Source: an uncultured Bacteroidota bacterium (GTDB lineage: Bacteria; Bacteroidota; Rhodothermia; Rhodothermales; Salinibacteraceae). From it: 53,175 nt of DNA. Each line of letters starts with the position of its first letter. Within the stretch, counting starts at the first letter, position 1. Below the pieces are notes generated by a model that had not been told where the DNA came from, searched no databases, and saw only the letters and a program-made list of their open reading frames with translations. The translations under genes were made by a program, and so were the position numbers. Of the stretch, positions 8,698 to 17,598 are shown piece by piece. Location: NCBI GenBank assembly GCA_913055845.1, contig CAJXKO010000010.1, positions 1 to 53,175 on the forward strand, given 5' to 3'.

Positions 8698-9144
8698 ATG
8701 ACTCGCCTGACCCGCACCCGAAACCGAAATCTGAGCAGCCTCCAGAACGAGATTGACCGCGTCTTCGACCGGTTCTTCCCGTCTCGAGAAGACGACCAGG
8801 AGCGCACGTCGCCGCAGTCCGTCTGGCGCCCCCGCATGGACCTGATCGAGACAGATGAGGCCTACCGCTTGCACCTCGACATGCCGGGAATGAGCAGGGA
8901 CGAACTGAAGATCAGCTACCAAGACAACCAGCTCATCGTAAGCGGAGAACGAAAGAGCGCGCAGACCGACGAGGACGAGGAGTTCGTACGTGTGGAGCGC
9001 TCCTTCGGCCAGTTCCGCCGCTCCTTCAGCCTGCCCCGGACGGTGGACGCCGACAACATTAGCGCCACCTACGACAACGGCGTGCTGACCGTGACCGTCC
9101 CGAAGGCAGAGACGGTGAAGCCGCGGCAGATTGAAATTAAGTAG
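8698..9144 (+). CDS. Small heat-shock protein, Hsp20/alpha-crystallin family (copy 1)
   Basis: 148 residues. This is an ATP-independent holdase chaperone of the cytoplasm. A short N-terminal arm (residues 1-40, with LQNEIDRVFDRFF) precedes the alpha-crystallin domain at about 42-140, seen in RMDLIETDEAYRLHLDMPGM, LIVSGERK, FVRVERSFGQFRRSFSLP and the family hallmark YDNGVLTVTVPK. The C-terminal tail ends RQIEIK, providing an I-x-I-type motif. A paralogue with the same layout lies at 45894-46331. No inverted-repeat operator was found in the 275-bp upstream region. A strong terminator follows 73 bp after the stop codon, so it is transcribed as a single gene. Confidence 0.95.
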   Translation: MTRLTRTRNRNLSSLQNEIDRVFDRFFPSREDDQERTSPQSVWRPRMDLIETDEAYRLHLDMPGMSRDELKISYQDNQLIVSGERKSAQTDEDEEFVRVERSFGQFRRSFSLPRTVDADNISATYDNGVLTVTVPKAETVKPRQIEIK

Positions 9145-9217
9145 GTCCGTTGCGCAACCTAGGGCCCTGACCCTTCCGTGTTTGGTCCCTGCCGGAAGGG
9201 AATGGGTCGTCGATGCC

Positions 9218-9253
9218 AGCCCCTGGTCGGAGGTTCCGACCAGGGGCTTTTGT
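9218..9253 (+). terminator. Strong Rho-independent terminator after hsp20
   Basis: A perfect 14-bp stem (9218-9231 with 9235-9248, AGCCCCTGGTCGGA and its complement) with a 3-nt GGT loop is followed at once by TTTTGTGTTGTG. This is the best intrinsic terminator in the window and ends the hsp20 transcript. Confidence 0.93.
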
Positions 9254-9425
9254 GTTGTGTCCGCGTGGGCTTCCGGGCGGTTCTCGCGCATCTTTCATTC
9301 GCGCTCAGGGCGTTGGTCAACAGAATCTGCAATACGTTTCACGTTTGCGGCGCCGGCGTAGGAAACCTGCGACGCACCCCTGTACTTCTATCCGCGTGTT
9401 TCCTTGCACCGACTTTTGCACGACG

Positions 9426-9875
9426 ATGCGACGCACGACCCTCATCGACGAAAATGGGCACCTCGTGACCGTGAGGGCGCCCCAGGAGCAGCCCTCCAAC
9501 GACCCGAAAGAAGACGCGCACCACGATTTCCTTACGGATCATTGGATGGATGTGGCCGCGGCGTCCTATCTTGGGTTTAAACGCCACGGCATCGGGACGG
9601 TGGTGGTTACTCAGCGCGATCCGGCCACTAGTCCGATTCACGAAAGTATTGGCACACACAAGCTGCTCTACAGCTCGGCCAGCGGGGGATGGCTCAAACA
9701 TAACGAGGACCGTCTCCCTGCCGAATGGCTCGACACGCGCTTCCAGTCGTACAATCCGAACGAGTCGGCGATTATCGTCATGGCCGATGAGGACGGGTCC
9801 CTTCGCGTCTACGCCGTGGACGGCACGCCGGCCCCCCCACGGAGTTACGAGCTCGTGCAGGCGCGGCAAAACTAA
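9426..9875 (+). CDS. Hypothetical small soluble protein
   Basis: No family recognised. From the ATG at 9426 the product has 149 residues. It is acidic and hydrophilic, with no signal peptide or membrane segment. It begins MRRTTLIDENGHLVTV. The centre (AAASYLGFKRHGIGTVVVTQ) and the end (IIVMADEDGSLRVYAVDGT) each look like beta strands, suggesting a compact alpha/beta fold. The frame stays open upstream to 9213, but that part overlaps the hsp20 terminator and is not coding. It is convergent with the DUF4105 gene, with a 92-bp gap. Coding character is supported by GC-rich third positions and an intact frame. Confidence 0.65.
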   Translation: MRRTTLIDENGHLVTVRAPQEQPSNDPKEDAHHDFLTDHWMDVAAASYLGFKRHGIGTVVVTQRDPATSPIHESIGTHKLLYSSASGGWLKHNEDRLPAEWLDTRFQSYNPNESAIIVMADEDGSLRVYAVDGTPAPPRSYELVQARQN

Positions 9876-9967
9876 CCATCCGTCGGCCTGCTTTTTTGAA
9901 CGGAAAGGCCTATTTCAGCAGAGCGTGATGCGTATTGCGTAGTGTGTTCTCCGCCTGTCGGGGGGGA

Positions 9968-11194
9968 TCACGAATCGTGTCTCACTCCCAATATCGGGGC
10001 CTGCCTTACCGCCCGCCATCCGGTTCGAACGCCGACCGCCAGCACGACTGGAAACACCGCCGCGTGCAGGTCTTGCGGCCACCCCATCCAGCCCGCCGCT
10101 ACGATCAGTGTCCCCACCGCCGTGACAGCAAAGTATGCACGGAGCCCGTATGCCGAGGGCCGCCACAGGAGCACCGCCGCCGCAATTAGGTGGGTGGGCC
10201 ACGCCCAGAGCAGGTTCCAGTTGTATTCGGTCACCTCGTAGGTCGCCACGAACCAGAGGAAGCATGCCAGGAGCCCCGTACATCCGATGCCGGCGAGCAA
10301 CAGTGCATCGCCGTAGGTGCCTGGCCGGTGGCCTGTTGTGGCCTGCCAGCCGGTCCAGCCGAGCGTGAGGACGAGCAAAAGCCATCCCGCGGCCCGGGGC
10401 CAGTCGAAGGCCGTGGGCGTCGAAGAGTAGCCCTCGATCCAGCGCACTGTATCGGTACGGGCCACCAGCGCGCGGGTCGTGTCGCTGTGCTGAACGGTGG
10501 CGTGTTCGAATGCGGCGAATAGGTATTCGGGCAGGAAATGGGCCTCCCGCGGCGTGGGCCGCCGGTCGGATGGCATCCCGAGGGCAAGGTCGAAGCTCAG
10601 GTCCACGAGCGGCAGGTTGGCCGCGTAGGGGTCGAGGAGGTGGCGGAACGTCGCGTCTGGGTGGGGGCGGTCCGAAAACTGTACCGCATCGCCCAGTGCT
10701 TGCTCCAGTGCATCCCGCACCCGGGTGGAGCAGTTGTCGAAGAAAAAGACGTACTGGTAGTAGCGGTTTTCGGGGCGGGCATTCACCTGGAGGTAGCGAA
10801 AGAGCGCCGTTCGCTGGGCACGGGTCAGGTTGAGCGTCTGCTCGATGACCGGCCGTCGCTGTTGCTCGTAGGCCCGCAGGGCCGCCGGGTACGGCACCAC
10901 ACTGAGGAAGTAGCGCAGGTGGCCGTACGCAAACTTGGGAATGAAGAAGGGGTCACCGAAGTCGAAGGTCCCGTAGTTGTAGAGTCGATCGACGTTGAGG
11001 GCCGGGTCGTGCACCCGCAGGGCGCTGTGCCCGAACATTGAATACACCGGATCGCCGGGCAGAATGGTGACCATCGACACCTCCGACTCCGCCGAGAGAC
11101 GCGTGGGCTGTGCTGTGCTCGGAGCGATGCCGCCTCCTATCACACCGATCAGGAAAAGAAGGGCAAGGAGACGATTGGGGGCGGCGGGGGTCAT
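9968..11194 (-). CDS. DUF4105 (Lnb N-terminal periplasmic domain-like) membrane protein
   Basis: 408 residues from the ATG at 11194; a longer frame reaches 11518 but overlaps the divergent endonuclease III gene. A signal peptide (LLALLFLIGVIGGGIAPSTAQ) is followed by a periplasmic DUF4105-type domain at about 35-250. Its marks are MFGHSALRVHDP, YNYGTFDFGDP, FAYGHLRYFLS and FFFDNCSTRVRDAL; the Cys in DNCSTR and the early His in FGHSA are the likely active-site pair of the NlpC/P60-like fold. Four to five C-terminal membrane helices span about 270-400. DUF4105 proteins are common in Bacteroidota envelopes and have no settled function. It is divergent from nth, with a 106-bp shared promoter region. 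Confidence 0.85.
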   Translation of the reverse strand: MTPAAPNRLLALLFLIGVIGGGIAPSTAQPTRLSAESEVSMVTILPGDPVYSMFGHSALRVHDPALNVDRLYNYGTFDFGDPFFIPKFAYGHLRYFLSVVPYPAALRAYEQQRRPVIEQTLNLTRAQRTALFRYLQVNARPENRYYQYVFFFDNCSTRVRDALEQALGDAVQFSDRPHPDATFRHLLDPYAANLPLVDLSFDLALGMPSDRRPTPREAHFLPEYLFAAFEHATVQHSDTTRALVARTDTVRWIEGYSSTPTAFDWPRAAGWLLLVLTLGWTGWQATTGHRPGTYGDALLLAGIGCTGLLACFLWFVATYEVTEYNWNLLWAWPTHLIAAAVLLWRPSAYGLRAYFAVTAVGTLIVAAGWMGWPQDLHAAVFPVVLAVGVRTGWRAVRQAPILGVRHDS

Positions 11195-11300
11195 TCGGCG
11201 ACGGCGTGAAGCACAGAGCAAATCGCTGACGCCTCGAACGTTCGCCCCCCGGGCGGGTTCAACGCACGACCAATTTTTTCGCAAGCCATCTTTCCTCCCT

Positions 11301-12149
11301 GTGGGCCGAGCCGACCGTGCCGCGTTTGTTCTCGAGCGACTCCGCGAGCGCATCGACCGTCCGACGACTGAACTCCAGTACGAGACGCCGTACCAGCTAC
11401 TCGTTGCCGTCATCCTCTCGGCCCAGTGTACCGATGAGCGCGTCAACAAAGCCACCCCCGATCTCTTCGATGCGTACCCGACGGTGCAGGCCCTTGCCAA
11501 GGCCATGCCCGACGACATCTACCCCTACATTCAGTCCATCACGTTCCCCAACAACAAGGCGGGCTACCTGGCCAAGATGGCCCGACAGGTTGTCGAGAAC
11601 TTCGACGGCCGAATCCCCGATACCATCGATGCCCTTGAGACCCTGACGGGGGTCGGCCGGAAGACGGCACGCGTTGTGGCCCAGGTGGCCCACGACGCCG
11701 ACGCGCTGCCGGTGGACACGCACGTCTTTCGCGTGGCCAACCGCATTGGACTCGTCAAGGAAGACGCAACGACGCCCAAGAAAGTGGAGCAGCAACTCAA
11801 GCGTGTCATTCCGAAAGAGGATTGGGGCGAGGCGCATCATCTGCTTATTCTACACGGGCGGTATACCTGCACGGCTCGGTCGCCCGACTGTCATGACTGC
11901 GCCCTCACCGATGTGTGCAAGTACTACAAGCGACTCCAGCGCCGCCCTGATCAGGTGGACGGGTTGGATACATCGCGGGGGGCGTATTATTGCTCGACGA
12001 GCAACCACTATTTTGACGATCCAGATATCCACGTCGACCGCTACGATCAAGAGCAGATCGCCTGCCCGCACTGCGGGTCCATGCAGGTGGTCCGCACCTC
12101 GACCGGCGAGCCGACCAAGCAAGTGAAAGATTACCGAGTAAATGGATAA
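11301..12149 (+). CDS. nth: Endonuclease III with extra C-terminal Cys-containing tail
   Basis: A DNA glycosylase/AP lyase for oxidised pyrimidines (base excision repair). The GTG at 11301 gives 282 residues; no ATG is available nearby. The helix-hairpin-helix LTGVGRKTARV carries the catalytic Lys121, and VDTHVFRVANRIGL the catalytic Asp139. The [4Fe-4S] cluster ligands are Cys190, Cys197, Cys200 and Cys206 (C-x6-C-x2-C-x5-C). Typical Nth ends shortly after the cluster at about 210 residues. Here about 70 more residues follow, with Cys231, His236 and a CPHC pair (255-258), resembling half of a zinc ribbon. The core enzyme call is firm; the tail's role is unknown. Upstream coding extension to 10995 is unlikely because it overlaps the DUF4105 gene. 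Confidence 0.93.
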   Translation: MGRADRAAFVLERLRERIDRPTTELQYETPYQLLVAVILSAQCTDERVNKATPDLFDAYPTVQALAKAMPDDIYPYIQSITFPNNKAGYLAKMARQVVENFDGRIPDTIDALETLTGVGRKTARVVAQVAHDADALPVDTHVFRVANRIGLVKEDATTPKKVEQQLKRVIPKEDWGEAHHLLILHGRYTCTARSPDCHDCALTDVCKYYKRLQRRPDQVDGLDTSRGAYYCSTSNHYFDDPDIHVDRYDQEQIACPHCGSMQVVRTSTGEPTKQVKDYRVNG

Positions 12150-12322
12150 TCGGGGGACGGGCGTGTTCGAAGAGGGCAAGAGCCTCAGCGGGAGTCCTGA
12201 ATCTATGTCTGGGGCCTCTGTCCCTGGCGTTTTAGCCGCTGTGCCCACCTTCCACACATCCGTGTTCTCGTCTCCTCCATTTCTTTCTCCGACAGCCGAC
12301 GAACGCCAACCACTCCCTAGGT

Positions 12323-13894
12323 ATGAACCACTCAAAGCGGCACCTTCTTCTCATCCTCGACGGCTGGGGCCTTGCCGACGATCCGGCCGTGAGTGCCATC
12401 GACGCCGCGGACACGCCCTTCGTGGACAGCCTCTACGACCGGTTCCCCCACGCGACCCTCAAGGCCTCGGGCCTGGAGGTGGGACTGCCCGAGGGACAGA
12501 TGGGCAACTCGGAAGTGGGCCACACCAACCTGGGCGCGGGCCGCGTGGTCTACCAGGAAATCCTCCGCATCTCGAATGCAATCGAGGACGGCTCCTTCTT
12601 TAAAAATGAAGCGCTCGTGGGCGCCGCCCGGCACGCGAGGGCGAACGATCAGAAGCTGCACCTGATGGGCTGCTTTTCGGACGGCGGCGTGCATAGCCAC
12701 TTGGAGCACCTGTACGGCCTTCTGGAGTTGGCCCGGCGCGAGGGCCTTGATCCGGCGCAGGTGAACGTGCACGCCTTCACCGATGGGCGCGACACGGACC
12801 CGCACGGCGGCGTCAACTACGTCCGGCAGTTTCAGCAGAAGGCCGACGAGATTGGTGTTGGGCGGCTCGCCTCCATCGTGGGGCGCTACTACGCGATGGA
12901 CCGCGACGAGCGCTGGGAGCGCACCGAGCGGGCCTACCGGCTGCTGACGGAGGGCGAAGGGGCGGTCTTTGACGACCCGGAAGCCGCGCTGAAGGCGAGC
13001 TACGACGAGGACGTGACGGACGAATTTGTAGAGCCGCGCCGGGTCTGCGTGGACGATGAGGAAGCGTTTGGCAACAATGGCACCCGCGTGGAGGACGGCG
13101 ACGCGGTGGTCTTTTACAACTTCCGCTCCGATCGTGCGCGGCAGCTCACCCGCGCCTTCACGGAGACCAATTTCCAGGGCTTCGAGCGCGATCGGCCCGA
13201 CGACCTAAAGTTCGTGATGATGTCCCCCTACGACGAGACGTTTGATCTGCCGGTTGCCTTTGAGAAGCTCAATCTGCAGGGGACGCTTGGAGAGATCGTC
13301 AGTGAGCGGGGCGGACGGCAACTGCGGGCCGCCGAGACGGAGAAATATGCCCACGTGACCTACTTCTTTAGTGGCGGCCGCGAGGAACCGTTCGAGGGGG
13401 AAGACCGCATCCTAGTTCCTTCGCCAGAGGTGGCGACTTACGACCTCCAACCCGAGATGAGCGCGCCGGAACTCGCCGACCGCGCGAGCGAGGCGCTCCG
13501 CACCCACGACTACACCCTCGCAGTCCTGAACTTCGCGAACCCCGACATGGTGGGCCATACGGGCGACTTCGACGCGGCGGTACAGGCGTGCGAGGCCGTC
13601 GACCGGTGTGCCCGCCGGGTCGTGGAGGCCGCCCGCGAACAGAGCTACTCCGTCAGCATTATCGCCGACCACGGCAACGCCGATAAGATGAAAAACCCCG
13701 ACGGCTCGCCGCACACGGCCCACACCACGGCCCTCGTCCCACATGTGATCCTCAAGGATGGCTTCGACGGCCCGGTACAGGACGGGAAACTGGGCGACGT
13801 GGCCCCCACGATCCTGGCGCTGCTGGGCGAAGAGGTGCCCGACTCGATGGACGGTGAGGTACTCGTTCCGACCGAGACGGTCACTGCGTCGTGA
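12323..13894 (+). CDS. gpmI: 2,3-bisphosphoglycerate-independent phosphoglycerate mutase
   Basis: 523 residues, full length. It interconverts 3- and 2-phosphoglycerate in glycolysis/gluconeogenesis and needs two Mn ions. The alkaline-phosphatase-like metal site is seen in LLILDGWG at the start and in IIADHGNADKM plus PHTAHTTALVPHV near the end. The phosphorylated serine is in MGNSEVGHTNLGAGR. The substrate-binding insert contains HAFTDGRDTDPHGG and GRYYAMDRDERWERTERAY. It is followed by a 65-bp convergent gap with sppA that holds an imperfect hairpin (13898-13904 with 13930-13938), possibly a weak shared terminator. Confidence 0.97.
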   Translation: MNHSKRHLLLILDGWGLADDPAVSAIDAADTPFVDSLYDRFPHATLKASGLEVGLPEGQMGNSEVGHTNLGAGRVVYQEILRISNAIEDGSFFKNEALVGAARHARANDQKLHLMGCFSDGGVHSHLEHLYGLLELARREGLDPAQVNVHAFTDGRDTDPHGGVNYVRQFQQKADEIGVGRLASIVGRYYAMDRDERWERTERAYRLLTEGEGAVFDDPEAALKASYDEDVTDEFVEPRRVCVDDEEAFGNNGTRVEDGDAVVFYNFRSDRARQLTRAFTETNFQGFERDRPDDLKFVMMSPYDETFDLPVAFEKLNLQGTLGEIVSERGGRQLRAAETEKYAHVTYFFSGGREEPFEGEDRILVPSPEVATYDLQPEMSAPELADRASEALRTHDYTLAVLNFANPDMVGHTGDFDAAVQACEAVDRCARRVVEAAREQSYSVSIIADHGNADKMKNPDGSPHTAHTTALVPHVILKDGFDGPVQDGKLGDVAPTILALLGEEVPDSMDGEVLVPTETVTAS

Positions 13895-13959
13895 CGCGGG
13901 GCCATTTTTTGAAATAAGGATTCAGAGAATGGAGCCCCATTTCCCGCCGATTCTCCCAT

Positions 13960-15765
13960 CTACTGAATCTTCGGGGTAAATGGAAGCCGGGTTTGGATGG
14001 CGCCCTGGGAGCCAATCATGCGGTTGAGTACCTGTCGCTTTTGCTGCAGGGTTTCTCCGAGCTCGCCCATTGTCGCCGAGTGCCATGCATGCCGGGCCTG
14101 CGCCGCAAACTGCTCGCTGAAGCGCTGGAGGAAGGTTTTGGGGCGGGGAAGGGGGCGGGTCCGGTATGGCCCGTCGCCCAGGCCCGCGGCCTGTCCGGCC
14201 ATCGTCACGGCGTCGGCCAGGGTGCCCGTCGTATCCACGAGACCCACGCTCATGGCATCGCGCCCCGACCATACGCGCCCCTGTGCCACCGAGTCGACGG
14301 CCGCCACCGACATGCCCCGTGCATCGGCTACGCGCTGGAGGAACGTCTGGTAGGTCTGATCAATGGAGCGGGCGAGGATGCCGCGCTCGCCCTCCGAGAG
14401 GGCCTTGGTGGGTGAGTAGAGGTCCGCGTACGGGCTGGTCTGCACCCGGTCGAAAGTTACGCCGAGCTTGTTGGAGAAGAAGTCCTGCGCGTTGACTAGG
14501 AGCCCAAATACTCCGATCGAGCCCGTTGTGGTTGTCGGATCGGCCACGATCGAGTCGGCACCGGCGGCGAGGTAGTAGCCGCCCGACGCCGCCACGTCGC
14601 CCATCGACACAATGACCGGCTTCTCCGACGAGGTGCGCTTCACAGCACGCCACATGGCCTCGGACGCCGCGGCGCTACCGCCTGGGGAGTTCACCCGCAC
14701 CACCACCGCTTTCGTCGACGGGGTCGTCCGCGCCGTTTCGAGGGCCTGTGTCAAATCCGTTGAGCCTAGGGGTTGAGGACCACCGATGGGAACCTGCTCG
14801 TCGGTCGACCCAGTCACGATGTTGCCCTCCGCGTAGACAATGTCGACCTGGCCCGTGCCGGTGTACGACTGTCCCGCCGCCGAGGCCGGCACGCGCTTGT
14901 ACGAATTCATAGAGACCGTCGTGAGGTCGTCCGTCATGTCCCGGTCCGTGAGGGAGCGGAGACGGTCGCGCACCTCATCTTCGTAGCGGAGCCCGTCGAT
15001 GAGGCCTTCCTCGACCGCCGTTGAGGGCGAAAGAAATGCCTCCTCGTCCGCGAGTTGGTTGAGTTCGTTGACCGACAGCCCGCGCGCCTCGGCGATCGTC
15101 GACATGAACCGGTCATTTACCGTTTCGAGGAGGGCCGTCAACTGCTCGCGGTTCGGCTCCGAGAGGTCCTCCCGTACGAAGGGCTCGCCAGCGCTTTTAT
15201 ACTTGCCCGCCCGGATGAGTTGGGGTTCCACGTCGAGCCGCTCGAAGGCGCCGTCGAAGAAGGTGAGAATAGTGGCAAAGCCGTTGTACTCGAAGGAAGA
15301 CTGCGGGGCCGTGAAGACGCTGTCCGCGGCACTGGCCACGAAGTATCCCTTCTCGGTCATCCCGAATTCGTCGCTGGAGGCGATGACGGGCACGCCGCTC
15401 CGCCGGGTCTCAAGCACAGACTGGCGGACTTCTTCGAGCGTCGCCCACCCGGCCGAGAGGCCCTTTAGCCGGAGCCACACCGCTTGGACGCGAGAGTCGG
15501 AGCGCGCCTTTTGGAGGGAGGCCTGCAGGTCGCGCAGGTCGTAGGCGGGTCCCCCGCCAAACGCCCGCTGAAAGGGATCGTCCGTCACGCGTTCCGGCAC
15601 GTCCCCCTCCAGGGGCACCGTGAGGATCGAGCCAGGCTGCACGGTGGGGGCCTGTCCAGACGACAGGGACAGGGCAAAAAAGAAGAACACAAAGAAAAAG
15701 ACGACGAGCCCAAGCGCCAGGAGGGTGCCAATGACGCTGGCGGCGAGGGTGGAGAGGAAACGCAT
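13960..15765 (-). CDS. sppA: Signal peptide peptidase SppA, 67-kDa type
   Basis: 601 residues from the ATG at 15765, which places one membrane anchor (TLLALGLVVFFFVFFFFALSL) at residues 14-34. SppA degrades cleaved signal peptides in the inner membrane. The two-domain, tandem-repeat form is present. The N-terminal half contributes the general-base lysine in GKYKSAGEPF, and the C-terminal half the nucleophile serine in MGDVAASGGYYLAAG. Oxyanion-type motifs VNSPGGSAAASEAMW and TGSIGVFGLLVN are also visible. The frame runs open upstream to 15927, but that stretch lacks membrane-protein character. It is divergent from hrcA across a 408-bp region. Confidence 0.95.
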   Translation of the reverse strand: MRFLSTLAASVIGTLLALGLVVFFFVFFFFALSLSSGQAPTVQPGSILTVPLEGDVPERVTDDPFQRAFGGGPAYDLRDLQASLQKARSDSRVQAVWLRLKGLSAGWATLEEVRQSVLETRRSGVPVIASSDEFGMTEKGYFVASAADSVFTAPQSSFEYNGFATILTFFDGAFERLDVEPQLIRAGKYKSAGEPFVREDLSEPNREQLTALLETVNDRFMSTIAEARGLSVNELNQLADEEAFLSPSTAVEEGLIDGLRYEDEVRDRLRSLTDRDMTDDLTTVSMNSYKRVPASAAGQSYTGTGQVDIVYAEGNIVTGSTDEQVPIGGPQPLGSTDLTQALETARTTPSTKAVVVRVNSPGGSAAASEAMWRAVKRTSSEKPVIVSMGDVAASGGYYLAAGADSIVADPTTTTGSIGVFGLLVNAQDFFSNKLGVTFDRVQTSPYADLYSPTKALSEGERGILARSIDQTYQTFLQRVADARGMSVAAVDSVAQGRVWSGRDAMSVGLVDTTGTLADAVTMAGQAAGLGDGPYRTRPLPRPKTFLQRFSEQFAAQARHAWHSATMGELGETLQQKRQVLNRMIGSQGAIQTRLPFTPKIQ

Positions 15766-16173
15766 GAAGAAAGAGGGCGGATCTGGAAGTAAACGGGCGG
15801 TACCGCGCTGTGCAGAGGCAACTAGTGCATGTGTATTCGGACGGAGGGGACACCGTTTCGGGGGCTCAGCGTTTCGGGCCGCTCCTGTTCGGAGGCGTGA
15901 AGGAGCCCCAGTGTGGACAGGATCCATAGACGATCGTCCCTAATCCCGGACTGTATAGACGCGGAGGCCTTAGACTGGAGACACGCATTTTAACTGCGAG
16001 AGAACAGAGGCGCCCGATGGAAAAATGGAAACTCAAAACCAGTCGTTAAGTACACGAACTGACTTCTGGTTGGCCATGCCTCGACGGGTGGGTCCAGTTT
16101 TTCCCGCCAATGGACCCGTTGATTATGCTCGCACCGCTAGGCCGACAGATCGCATAATGGACCGGGAATCCGT
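15766..16173. other. Divergent sppA/hrcA intergenic region
   Basis: 408 bases that should hold the promoters of sppA and the hrcA operon. A 7-bp inverted repeat, GGGTCCA (16090-16096) and TGGACCC (16111-16117) with a 14-nt spacer, lies about 60-80 bp before hrcA. It is not the CIRCE operator (TTAGCACTC-N9-GAGTGCTAA), and no CIRCE-like sequence was found here. No other gene seen. Confidence 0.45.
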
Positions 16174-17292
16174 GTGTGCCCCACTGCTTCTCAGAATACC
16201 GTGAGCCCTGTAGAACACACCGACGATCGTCCTTCACTCAGCGAGCGCGAACGCAATATCCTCCGCCTCGTCGTAGAGCAGTTCGTTGACACGGCGGGAC
16301 CTGTGGGGTCGCGGTCGCTCGCGAAGGCGAGTACGATGGACCTCAGTGCCGCCTCCATCCGCAACACCATGGCGGATCTAGAGGACATGGGCTACCTGGA
16401 TCATCCCTACACCTCTGCCGGCCGAGTGCCCACGAAGCTGGGCTACCGTACGTTTGTGGACGAACTCATGGACACCCCAGAGCTCTCGGAGGTGGAGCGG
16501 GAGGTGCTCAAGGTGAAACTCGCCCGCCTGGTCAGCGACACCGATGAACTGCTCAGCGAAAGCACACGCCTCCTCAGCAAGCTCACGAACCTTCTCGGCA
16601 TTGCCCTGTCACCGCGTCTGTCGACCGCCGTCATGGAGCGGCTTGATATTGTGCCCCTGTCTAGCGCACGTCTCATGTTTGTCCTGAGCCTGAAGGGAGG
16701 GCTCGTGAAAACGGTCGTGCGTCGCTTTGAGCCGGACCTGCAGCGGTCCAAGATTGACCGCATTGTGTCGCTCCTTAACGAGCGCATTGCCGGCCTCACC
16801 CTCCGCGAAATTCGGGAAACCTACGATGAGCGCCTCAAAGACCTCCCCGACGAGACTGGGCTCGTTCAGCTCGTTCTGGACGAGGCCCCGCTCCTCTTCA
16901 GTGAGCCAGATGAAGGTCGCCTGCAGTTTGACGGCACACAGAACATTCTGTCCCAGCCCGAATTCCAGGAGCCGGATGACGTGCGCCAGCTCATCGAAAC
17001 CATCGAGGACGAGGACCGCGTGGTGCAGGTCCTGGAAAACTTGTTCGAGGCCAACCCCGACGCTGTAGGACAGGCTGTCGTGCGCATCGGCAGTGAGGCC
17101 GACGAGGACGAGATGGGGGATTATTCCATCGTTCTCTCGCCTTACCAACTCGGCGACACGGTCGGCTCCCTCGGCGTAATTGGACCGAAGCGAATGGATT
17201 ACGGTCGAGCGGTCGCTCTCGTCGAGAACATGGCCGCGGTCGTGAACCGTCCCTCGGACGACGAGACTGAAAGCTCGTCTGTACCGTCCTGA
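16174..17292 (+). CDS. hrcA: Heat-inducible transcription repressor HrcA
   Basis: 372 residues from the GTG at 16174; a second in-frame GTG at 16201 is also possible. HrcA represses chaperone operons and needs GroEL for activity. The N-terminal winged helix is clear: LSERERNILRLVVEQFVDT, GPVGSRSLAK, SAASIRNTMADLEDMGYL and HPYTSAGRVPTKLGYRTFVD. The C-terminal GAF-like domain ends with SIVLSPYQLGDTVGSLGVIGP and the family's KRMDYGRAVALVENMA. A roughly 30-residue inserted acidic region around 270-310 fits a halophile protein. It is first in the order hrcA-grpE-dnaJ. The usual CIRCE target site was not found in this window, so its operator is presumably divergent or elsewhere (for example at groESL). 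Confidence 0.95.
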   Translation: MCPTASQNTVSPVEHTDDRPSLSERERNILRLVVEQFVDTAGPVGSRSLAKASTMDLSAASIRNTMADLEDMGYLDHPYTSAGRVPTKLGYRTFVDELMDTPELSEVEREVLKVKLARLVSDTDELLSESTRLLSKLTNLLGIALSPRLSTAVMERLDIVPLSSARLMFVLSLKGGLVKTVVRRFEPDLQRSKIDRIVSLLNERIAGLTLREIRETYDERLKDLPDETGLVQLVLDEAPLLFSEPDEGRLQFDGTQNILSQPEFQEPDDVRQLIETIEDEDRVVQVLENLFEANPDAVGQAVVRIGSEADEDEMGDYSIVLSPYQLGDTVGSLGVIGPKRMDYGRAVALVENMAAVVNRPSDDETESSSVPS

Positions 17293-17598
17293 GTTGCGAT
17301 GAGGGCTGGACGTCGTCCAACCATTCGAGGTGGGAGAGGGATACCATGGCGCGAGCCGTGACGGCCCTGAGCCTGAGAAGCCCGGGAACGTGTGTCGCGC
17401 ATCCGGCTCGCCCCTGTGAAAGCAGAGCGGCCTCGCTTCCCGACCGCATTCATCCCTACATCGTGCACTCGTGCAGAATCACGAACATGCCTACGGTCGC
17501 TGGCCCGTGCCGGCGACCCTTTCGTGTCTGCCGTCGTGTCTCCCTTTCCCGTCCGATTCCGCCCTACAGTGAGCACAGATCAGACCAACGGCTGCCCG
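17293..17598. other. hrcA-grpE spacer
   Basis: 306 bases. The frame of grpE is open back to 17392, but the extra 69 residues are Arg/Pro/Thr-rich and unlike GrpE, so I treat them as non-coding. No operator, hairpin or small gene could be supported. The length suggests grpE-dnaJ may have its own promoter here. Confidence 0.4.

Noticed and set aside
10995-11300. N-terminal extension of the endonuclease III frame
   Set aside because: The stretch overlaps the start of the divergent DUF4105 gene and does not resemble any part of Nth.
16090-16117. Inverted repeat before hrcA as a CIRCE element
   Set aside because: The arms are seven bases of unrelated sequence with a 14-nt spacer; CIRCE has nine-base arms with a nine-base spacer.
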